In this document: in pieces, positions 18,813 through 25,497 of the stretch
Layout of the letters: every line of letters starts with the position of its first letter
Numbering within the stretch: the first letter of the stretch is position 1
Source: Amoebophrya sp. AT5.2
Lineage: Eukaryota > Sar > Dinophyceae > Syndiniales > Amoebophryaceae
Assembly: GCA_005223375.1 (NCBI GenBank)
Contig: RXOD01004238.1
Span: forward strand, 1 to 25,497
Length of the DNA stretch: 25,497 bases
Direction of reading: 5' to 3'
Made by a program: the position numbers and the translations under genes
Notes under the pieces: generated by a model
The model's input: only the letters and a program-made list of their open reading frames with translations
What the model was told of the DNA's origin: nothing
Database searches by the model: none

Positions 18813-20241
18813 CTACAACTCTCTATGCATCTTTAATAATGTCGCTGTATACATTTTACGGTAACCGTGTTTGTCTAGCTGCTCTGCATTCGGTATAAAA
18901 TTTTGCAGCTCATCTTTCTTGAAAGACGCTGGCAACACTCCGAAAAGTTCGTGAATAGAGTCAATTCTGGACTGCGTCAAAAACTCAGCTCTCACTCGAG
19001 TTCCGACGAAAAAGAGCTCAGCTATTTCCTCTGCCCCTTTGGGAGTAGAAGAACAGTAAGTCGCACCGTCCCAACTCCCCTGCATCCGCCGCCCGCGCCG
19101 CCGCGTCATTCTCAGTGCGCCCATACCTTCACATGCGAGATGTTGAAGAAGGTCGATAGATTGGAGAGAAACGCGATATCATCCCGCATGCACGTCCTCC
19201 CCTGACTCCCTCCGCCGCCGAACAGGTTGCAGCATCGCGCCGCCTTTTTCGCGGTCACGTCGCCGCATTCTTTCGCGCTGTTTCCCGCCTTGCGGCCGCA
19301 CTCTTTCGCCGAAGTACCGGCTTTGTCGCCGCACGCGCGCGTCCCCTGGCCGCAGCTCTTGGCCCCTCGAGAGCTCGCGTCTGACAAACTCAGCAGGCAC
19401 GCTCGCGAATTCTCGGCGGCCTCGCCCCACTTGCGGTCACAGTCCCGCACCAACGAGTTCTTTCGGTCACGCAGCTTCGTGTCGATCCTGTGTAAGCCCT
19501 CCGAGCAGGTTTTCGCGCCCTCGGCACAGTCCTGCGACTTCCTCGCACACCCGCGCGACATCCCGTCGGCGGCAGCGCCCACCTTGCCCCGGACGTTCTC
19601 GCCACAGCTGCGCATCGAAGCGCACGCACGTTGCGACAGGGCCCCGTTCTCGGAAGCGATCTGCTCGGTCAGGAGAGACCGCCGCATGGGAGCGCCCGTA
19701 CCTGGCGGTGCGTGTGCATGACACATCACGTTCACGGATCATTATCGACGCTATGTAACTGACGGCGTATTGTCTACTTTCTGGCAAAGATGAAAGTCTT
19801 CGCTCTCTCATTACAACGAATCACAAGGGCTGCAGTACTACCGCCGACCCCCGTGTTGGGTCCCGCCCCGTCTCCGAAGCCAACCCGGCGCTGCAGGCTC
19901 TCAGCGTTATTTTCCGGCCCCGTCGCCGTGAGTGCCGGCGTTCCTGCGGCCGACGACAACACGGTGGTTGTGTCTGTGAGTAGGTTGCGGCACACCGTTT
20001 CCTGCGCACCGGCGGCGGAGGCTTTCGCGCGTTGGTTTGCAGTAGTCGAACGAGACGCGGTGGAGGTGACAACAGACGTCGGTCGCGACGCCATCGTGAA
20101 GCGCTCGACGCGCGGCGGCTCGGGGGACTGCATCGCGACAGGAGGCTTCAGCTGCTGAATACGTGCGGGCGGACAATACCGAACCCCATCCGCAGAACGC
20201 GACTCACGCGGCTGCGGACCACGGGCGCCTTTTGCAATCAT
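18813..20241 (-). CDS. Cys-repeat protein with heptad and hendecad cysteine spacing, unknown
   Basis: Three exons: 20241-19842, 19701-19127, 19079-18813. Donors are GGCG|GTAGTA and AAG|GTATGG; acceptors are GCCAG|GTACGG and GCAG|GGGAGT. Phases 1 and 0 agree, giving 413 aa. Residues 1-133 are Ser/Thr/Ala-rich and disordered. Residues 160-304 carry the repeat region: CARKSQD, CAEGAKT and CSEG in steps of seven, then C-G-x-x-A-G-x-S-A-K-E units (CGDKAGTSAKE, CGRKAGNSAKE) with Cys at about 250, 257, 268, 279 and 290. Composition is Ala, Lys, Gly, Glu and Asp between the cysteines, suggesting an amphipathic helix with a Cys stripe. The last exon is globular-looking (FFVGTRVRAEFLTQSRIDSI). No family is recognised, and I see no signal peptide at the ATG chosen. 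The last intron is only 47 bases. If it is not removed, the protein ends at VWAH, at residue 329. The ATG lies 73 bases past the previous gene's stop. Confidence 0.7.
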
Positions 20242-20314
20242 TGCATCGATTGAACAGAAAATTTATCGCAACAGCCTTGTACTAAACGTAAAGAAGTTAA
20301 TACACTTTGAAAAC

Positions 20315-22535
20315 CTACAGCTCAAGGTCTTCAAACGAACCTGCTATGCTTTCGAAGCTCGCAGTTCTCTTTCGCGAGCGCACCACGCTTTCGGTTGAGT
20401 TTCGCTGCGCTGGATCGATCACTGGCCCTGCGATGTTGATTGACGGCGTTCTTCCGGTGCTTTCCATAATCCAATCACCCGCAGTCGCTCCCTCCACGTC
20501 ACGACCATTTGCCGGGGTGCCGGCACCGCCGAAGAATCTCGAAAACCCGCTCCGCAGCGCACCCATGACCCCGCCTTGCTCGTCGGCCGAAGTAGAAGTC
20601 GACGAAGAACTACTCTCCTTCTGGGACAATTTCGAATTCGGGCCGGCACTGTTTGGAGTCATCGCGCGTGCGGCGGCACCTCCAGTGGGTTTTCCCGCGG
20701 GGCCGAGACGGCAAACGCTGAGGTTCAGGCTTTCCCCCGGGCTCGCGCGGAGCCGCTGCCTCTGTAGGGTGCGCGCGTCACTGGATGACGCTCTCACATT
20801 CGCAGCGGTGAAAGCCGACGAATTCGTGGCTGCGGTCGAGGTGGAAGGTCCACCCACAGCGGCCGTCGACAACGACGTGCTGGAAACAACGCCGGGACTG
20901 GCGTTGATGGCTGAGGACATCGGCCTAGATATTGAGGCTGCCGTCACCGTCTGCCGCTTCAGAGAAAGGTGGATATCATTCGTCGCTTCACTGCGTAGTC
21001 GAGGCAATTCGGGCGCCATGTGAGGCGAGATCGACGACCTGAAACCAGAACAACGAGGACGAGGGATTGCTTAAGGATATATTTTTTCATGCGATTGAAC
21101 ACAATAAGGCTGAGCACTCAAAACGTACCTAAGTACCTCGGGTCCCCCTGCATCCCTGCCGCTGCCGCGTTGAGTTCGCCAACTTGGTGGCTGGTTGCAC
21201 GTCCGCTGTCAAGCGGACTGCTTTTGGAGCCCCCAGGACTTGCGGTTGTCACGGTATCAGCCGGCGACGACCTCGGTTCGCCTTCCGTGGAGCAAACATC
21301 CGCTTCGGTTTGTTGTGCCGATGTTCCAGGTTTCTTCATGTCCGAAGAGGAAACTCGCCCGAGGTTGGAAGTTCCCCCGCTCGCCCCTAAGGGGCTCGAG
21401 ACTGCGGCGTCCCCGGAAGAGGAGGACAACGCGGAGGACGACGCACCAGGCGCGGCACCGCTGCTCGACGATGACGGACCAGCACCGTTGAGCGGCGTTG
21501 CGCCTGGTCCCTCATGCTCACAACGTCCTGCTTGTTCCATCGTCGAAGTAGTATGCTGCCCAACTACATTGTGTTCCGCTTCGGCAGAAGTGCCGCTGGT
21601 TCCAGACGTCCGCGGGTCAAGGATTAGTTCCCCGCTCTCGGCCGCGGCGGCGCCGCCTGCAGAAGAGCCGGAGGACGCCGAAGCCGGCACGCTTGAGAGC
21701 TGCCAGCGCCCGGCTGCCGGCGTACTACCGTCGCCGCTGCGCGGAGTGCGCCGCGGCGGACTGTACGCGACGTGGAGTTATGAATCTTTGAAGATGAAGC
21801 CGGCCCGTCTCGATGAAAGTTGAAGAAGATAGTCCTGACAGTGCGAGACCTCAAGTGGAAGTGGATGTGGAACAAGTGAAACAAACTTTAACAAAAAAAC
21901 GAGGTAAGTAGTACTTCTTCTGCCCCGTGTCGCCTGAATCGAGCATGCCCCGGATGGAGGCTGCGAGCTGATTGTGCCGCTCTTGCCCGTTTGACTTCGC
22001 CGTAGCCGGAGTGGAGACTCCTGTGGATATCGATTAAGTTTAAGTATTGTCATTCAGTGATGAAACTGCAAGTCCAACATGTGAGGGAAGCAACGGCAGA
22101 TGCATTCCGATTTCACTCATGGTCAAGCATTAGGAAGAGCAAGACGAAGACACCCTGGAAGCGCTTGTACCGTCATCATCCATCCGCCAGCTCTCGAGCT
22201 GCGGCAGCCGGCCTTCCAAAGATTGAATCATGGAATCGAGCTCGACATCGGATTCCCGCTCTTCCACCGATTTCGAAATCGGACTGTTTGCAATAGAGGT
22301 GCCGCCCGACCTTGCATTTGCATTTGATGTTCATTTTCTTTCACTCTAGAAAGGGAAATACAAACCGGAAGCGATCCTTGACGAAAGAAAGATGGAAAGC
22401 CATAGCAGAGGGGGTACGATACCACTTTATAAAAATTTACATGAATCGCTTCCTCGGTTGTCCATTTGGCGCCCGCAACCTTGTAGGCCGCTGGCTCTCC
22501 CGTGGAGTGGCCCGCTTGCCCGTGCGCTCTGCCAT
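20315..22535 (-). CDS. Ser/Ala/Gly-rich protein with basic N-terminus and short coiled coil, unknown
   Basis: Five exons: 22535-22441, 22310-22171, 22020-21915, 21760-21137, 21038-20315. Donors are CAT|GTAAAT, GACG|GTACAA, AGAA|GTACTA and CGAG|GTACTT, and phases (2, 1, 2, 2) agree at every join, giving 562 aa. Residues 1-32 are strongly basic (MAERTGKRATPRES, GQPRKRFM). Residues 45-75 form an acidic helix (VEERESDVELDSMIQSLEGR). The remainder is Ser, Thr, Ala and Gly-rich low-complexity sequence. The C-terminus ends SRKRTASFESIAGSFEDLEL, where RKRTAS fits a basophilic-kinase site such as PKA; LKRQTVT near the start of the last exon is similar. Exon 2 has two possible acceptors in the same frame, CAAG at 22311 or ACAG at 22284, the second shortening the protein by nine residues. 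No enzyme motif or membrane segment is seen. Phase agreement makes the gene credible; its role is unknown. Confidence 0.75.
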
Positions 22536-23205
22536 TGCTCCGCCGGTCTTCTTGACGCCTGACCGATGTCTACTTTGTCTGGCACATAGTGCCTTCGCAA
22601 AGACACACCTCGGACGCACACGCGACTCGCCGCTATGGTGTAGTTGTGCTGACGGTCTGAAACGAACGCCAACGCGTCTGCGTTTGCAACAAAAACGCCT
22701 CGCTCACTGCGCGTCTGCAGTCTTGTCAAAAATCTGTCTGACTCTGATGTAATGTACCTCTCCTCAGTACTTCTACCACAGACATGTTGACCTCCGCCTG
22801 CTTGGTAGCACGGGGTACGAAAACGCTAACGCGGGTCCGGGAACAGCAAAGGTTTTTGAAAACAACCGTTAGGGCCGCACCGCTTCCGAGGGCTGCGCTT
22901 TATTCTAGCGATTCGTTGAGAATGGTTGCACGTCCTGGGCCGGTTGTGGTCGTTGCGCACATACCGGTCCTAGACCGTGGCCACTTTCATACCAGCGTTC
23001 GCGTTGTACCCCAACATCTTCTCCCGGGGCAAGTTATTTTTTTTCTTAAAAGAACTAATTCTCGTGGTCTTCTTCGCCCCCACAGGTTGAGTTTTTTCTC
23101 CCAATTGCAAGAGCGAATCGGTCCTCGCTTTAAAAATTCTCGACCACGCCTGATTACTTACAACCACCCGGGCACTTAATTTTTCCACCCAAACAAGAAC
23201 TTGCC
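22536..23205. other. Gap without a firm gene
   Basis: This interval lies between the acyltransferase stop and the five-exon gene's start. A plus-strand ATG frame of 131 codons (22784-23179) begins with an Arg/Ala-rich presequence-like stretch (MLTSACLVARGTKTLTR) but has no family match and opposes the local gene direction. A minus-strand donor-like GTT|GTAAGTAA lies near 23160, just past the acyltransferase stop. Confidence 0.45.
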
Positions 23206-24825
23206 TCATCCCCAAACTGCTTTCCTGTGCAGCCGAATTTTTTGGTATTCCACCTGCAGCAGCCGGCGCACGTTCGCGGCGTACAGGTCTGGGTTCGCGA
23301 CTTCCTCCTCTGACGGTTTGTATTTGCGCATGCAGCGCAGCGTGACCACGTGGTAGGGCTCCAGGCAGTAGCAGAACAGCCACTGAGCGAACACGTACAC
23401 GTTCAGCGCGATTTTGCCCGCGCAAGCCCTGTTCCAGATGGAGTACACCGTCTTCTGCTTGATCCGCGGATCAAGGTCGGCCCCCGGGGCGCTGGACGCG
23501 GTTGTCGACCTCGATGCGTCGGTGGCGCTGGAGCCAGGCTCGTCGCGGGAAGATCCCAGCGCTCGTTGTTCCCTCTGCACGGGCTGTCCGGGGGGCGCCG
23601 TGTCGGCCGTGGACTGCGAGCACGTTGCGGTGTCGCCTGTAGTGATGCCCTCGGTGGTGGTGGACGACGTCACCAATTCGTGCACCGCGGCCTCCTCCTT
23701 TCGGCACTCCTCCAGGATGTCGTGCGGGTCGCAAAACTTCAGCTCGTTCGGGTGCTCGCGCAGGTCCTTTTTGTCGACGTACGCGTCCGTGAACGCGATG
23801 TTCCAACCGCTCGGACAGCTCCACGAGACCAAAATCGGCCGCACCTCCCGCCCGCAGGTAAACGCGCCCTTTTTGAATTCCCCGAGCCGCTCCCCGTTGC
23901 GGCAGCCGCCTTCGGGGAATATGAGACAGGTCTGCCCTCCGTGCGTGCGGGGGTCGTTCCTGTCGTGCGGGAGCGGCTTGTTCTTGCTGCCGACCCCAGG
24001 GCTCCCGGCGACGAGACGGGGCGGCCGGCGCCAGGAGTCCGCGTGGTGCGCGATGTGCGCCAGGCTGGCCTCGCGGCTGGCGCGGCTGCTGAGGTCCACG
24101 GGGATGCCGCCCAGGTCGCGCGCCATCCTTCCCATCACGGGGACGTCGAGCACCCACGACACGAACACGGGCTTAGGCCGGTACAGGCTCGCGGGCAGGA
24201 TCGCCCCGTCCACGTACCCAACGTGGTTCGCGACGAGAAAGGGCGTGTCCCGGAGCGAGAAGTAGTTCTCCTCCTCGTCGTCGAACTCCAAGATCACTAC
24301 GATCGCGTGCAAAAAGTGGAACAGCCGCCACCCGATGCTGCCGATGATCACGGTTTCCTTCACGGGGCGTTTGTAATTGTAAAAAAAGGACTCCACGTAC
24401 CCTAAAAAGTAGCAGGCGAAGAGCACGGGAAAAGCGAGCGCAACACCCAGAACCCGCCAGGGGAGGATAAAGATGCACTTCAGGACGAGGAGCAGTCGCG
24501 GGCAGTGCGCGTGCGGAGCACGCCGGTCGACGTGAATGTGGCTGTCGTCCACCGGCCGCTTGAACCTTTTTCTGAGCACGTCGTCGGTGGCGCTCGCGGG
24601 CCTGAAGTCACTCGCGGAGGCTTGTTGTGAGCACGGAGGGCTGTGCTGTGTCGACGTCGACTCTGCTGGTATAATTGCTGAAGTATCTTCTTGTACTCGT
24701 CCCGATCCGCGCCCGGCGCGCTTGATGACCGGCGAGGAGCCTTTTTCAAGCAGCGGCTGATCCAGCTTGGAGACGCCGCCAGTCATATTCACAATCTTCA
24801 GCAGTTTGGGAGACTGTATTGTCAT
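23206..24825 (-). CDS. PlsC-type lysophospholipid acyltransferase (LPCAT/LPEAT-like)
   Basis: A single exon of 539 aa. The first in-frame ATG (24825, context GAGCCATGA) is used. After a polar 95-residue N-terminus come two hydrophobic segments (about 111-142 and 157-181) that anchor the protein in a membrane, probably the ER. Motif I is NHVGYVDG, an HX4D site with His201 and Asp206 as catalytic residues. Motif II is GGIPVDL (239-245), motif III FPEGGCRNGERLGEFKKGAF (303-322), and motif IV VRPILVSW (328-335). Family knowledge: it transfers an acyl chain from acyl-CoA to a lysophospholipid or glycerol phosphate. Unusual are a 30-residue insert between motifs II and III (near 265-298) and a Ser/Thr-rich linker (about 380-451). 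The linker precedes a C-terminal hydrophobic segment (NVYVFAQWLFCYCLEP) and a basic tail. The exact lipid substrate cannot be told. TGA follows VWG. Confidence 0.93.
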   Translation of the reverse strand: MTIQSPKLLKIVNMTGGVSKLDQPLLEKGSSPVIKRAGRGSGRVQEDTSAIIPAESTSTQHSPPCSQQASASDFRPASATDDVLRKRFKRPVDDSHIHVDRRAPHAHCPRLLLVLKCIFILPWRVLGVALAFPVLFACYFLGYVESFFYNYKRPVKETVIIGSIGWRLFHFLHAIVVILEFDDEEENYFSLRDTPFLVANHVGYVDGAILPASLYRPKPVFVSWVLDVPVMGRMARDLGGIPVDLSSRASREASLAHIAHHADSWRRPPRLVAGSPGVGSKNKPLPHDRNDPRTHGGQTCLIFPEGGCRNGERLGEFKKGAFTCGREVRPILVSWSCPSGWNIAFTDAYVDKKDLREHPNELKFCDPHDILEECRKEEAAVHELVTSSTTTEGITTGDTATCSQSTADTAPPGQPVQREQRALGSSRDEPGSSATDASRSTTASSAPGADLDPRIKQKTVYSIWNRACAGKIALNVYVFAQWLFCYCLEPYHVVTLRCMRKYKPSEEEVANPDLYAANVRRLLQVEYQKIRLHRKAVWG

Positions 24826-24960
24826 GGCTCGAGAGCCGTAGTATCGGACGGCGAACTCCCGCAATAAACTCGAAGTCCACTACTTCGAAACACAACTACG
24901 GAGAAGGCGAGCTGCTGCTGCGCTGCTATCCCACCGCAACCGCAGTAGCCGTCATGCTGA

Positions 24961-25365
24961 CTAATGAAATGGGTCCTGGGAGTGTCGGTAGGGATTTTGG
25001 TTTCGTGCACTAAGCCGAAGTGCAAATGAAGTTCTCATGTACATGTTGTCGAAGGCCTTCACGGTGGTGAACCTGAACATCTTTTCGTATGAATTGGCAT
25101 TTTCAGCTCCAGTAGAAGCACGTAGCTCTACTCTTTTCGAAGGTTCTTTTTTTTGTCAGCTTCATGCTTTGTTAAATTGTTTGTGGTACCTGTTTAGCAT
25201 ATAGAGCAATATTCTGTTACGGCACAAATAGTAAAGTAGCTAACGTATGAGCGCACTCGAAGTAAATTTTTGCGTATAGTAAGTTCATTAACCGGGATTG
25301 AATTCAATTGCGGATGCGGATCAAAGGAATGGCCGAACTTACTTTGCCGCCGCGAGCCGACTCAT
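24961..25365 (-). CDS. Tentative two-exon micro-gene or 5' exons of a larger gene
   Basis: Exon 25365-25343 (ATG AGT CGG ..., with A at -3) ends GCAAA|GTAAGT. A 270-base intron ends GATGTTCAG|GTTCAC, and exon 25072-24961 closes with TAG. The join is phase 2 and gives 44 residues beginning MSRLAAAKFTTVKAFDNMYM and then basic and Ser-rich. Both splice sites are strong, and the joined sequence lacks acidic residues except two, which would suit a mitochondrial or small subunit protein; this is inference. The upstream sequence is open back to GAGTAG|GTG (about 25410), so a longer first exon reaching further right is possible. The stop lies 135 bases before the acyltransferase ATG, so these exons might also belong to an alternative 5' form of that gene. 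Confidence 0.35.
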
Positions 25366-25497
25366 CTTGGAGGTGGTGGAGACGAAGACGAACCAAAAAG
25401 GGCACCCCACCTACTCAGATCTATCACAATCTATCAGCGTCGTTGCCTGGAAGTTATTGGAGGCTCATTTGTTCCAACGACGCTGGCACATTGGTAT
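25366..25497. other. Right edge, coding strand unresolved
   Basis: All three plus-strand frames are open here to the edge, including one from an ATG at 25331 (MAELTLPPRADSSWRWW). The minus strand is also open from GAGTAG|GTGGGG onward (GCPFWFVFVSTTSK). The minus reading has better splice sites and agrees with the direction of the firm genes. Sequence beyond the edge is needed to choose. Confidence 0.3.

Noticed and set aside
19774..19841. Exon 1 of the Cys-repeat gene as a separate 155-codon gene ending at TAG.
   Set aside because: An in-frame-compatible GTAGTA donor joins it to the AG before GTACGG in exon 2 in matching phase, giving a continuous protein; a separate short gene remains possible but is less economical.
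22312..22752. A 146-codon plus-strand frame.
   Set aside because: It is antisense to exons 1 and 2 of the five-exon gene, whose phases agree, and has no family match.
22784..23179. A 131-codon plus-strand frame with a presequence-like start.
   Set aside because: There is no homology, direction opposes the block, and length is within what chance can give; kept only as a note in the gap entry.

Overview
The window reads as nuclear DNA of a eukaryote. Most genes are split by short GT-AG introns (47 to 402 bases), coding stretches are GC-rich with G/C-ending codons, the spaces between genes are more AT-rich, and one product is a nuclear-encoded mitochondrial ribosomal protein. Every well-supported gene lies on the minus strand, gaps can be as short as 73 bases, and most acceptors read AG|G, often AG|GT. 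One-way gene blocks plus AG|G acceptors are what I would expect from the dinoflagellate lineage, possibly a compact-genome relative such as a syndinian. That placement is inference; I found no spliced-leader gene or other decisive marker.

In minus-strand reading order (right to left): a tentative two-exon micro-gene (25365-24961); a PlsC-type lysophospholipid acyltransferase (24825-23206); a five-exon Ser/Ala-rich protein of unknown function (22535-20315); a three-exon protein with heptad- and hendecad-spaced cysteines (20241-18813); a roughly 1 kb gap carrying three perfect hairpins; a secreted or membrane-tethered coiled-coil protein (17731-16748); a five-exon Na+/Ca2+ exchanger (15857-10920); mitochondrial ribosomal protein uL14 (10156-9380); a GNAT acetyltransferase with a 490-residue disordered N-terminus (8225-5815); and a very long disordered reading frame that runs off the left edge (3944-1).

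The genes do not form one pathway. The exchanger handles Ca2+ at a membrane, the acyltransferase remodels membrane phospholipids, uL14m serves mitochondrial translation, and the GNAT protein acetylates an unknown substrate. The other genes have no function I can name. Exon joins were checked by reading frame and phase; in all spliced models the phases agree across every junction. The main uncertainties are the 5' end of the exchanger, the acceptor of exon 2 in the Ser/Ala-rich gene, the 47-base last intron of the Cys-repeat gene, and the small candidates in the gaps.
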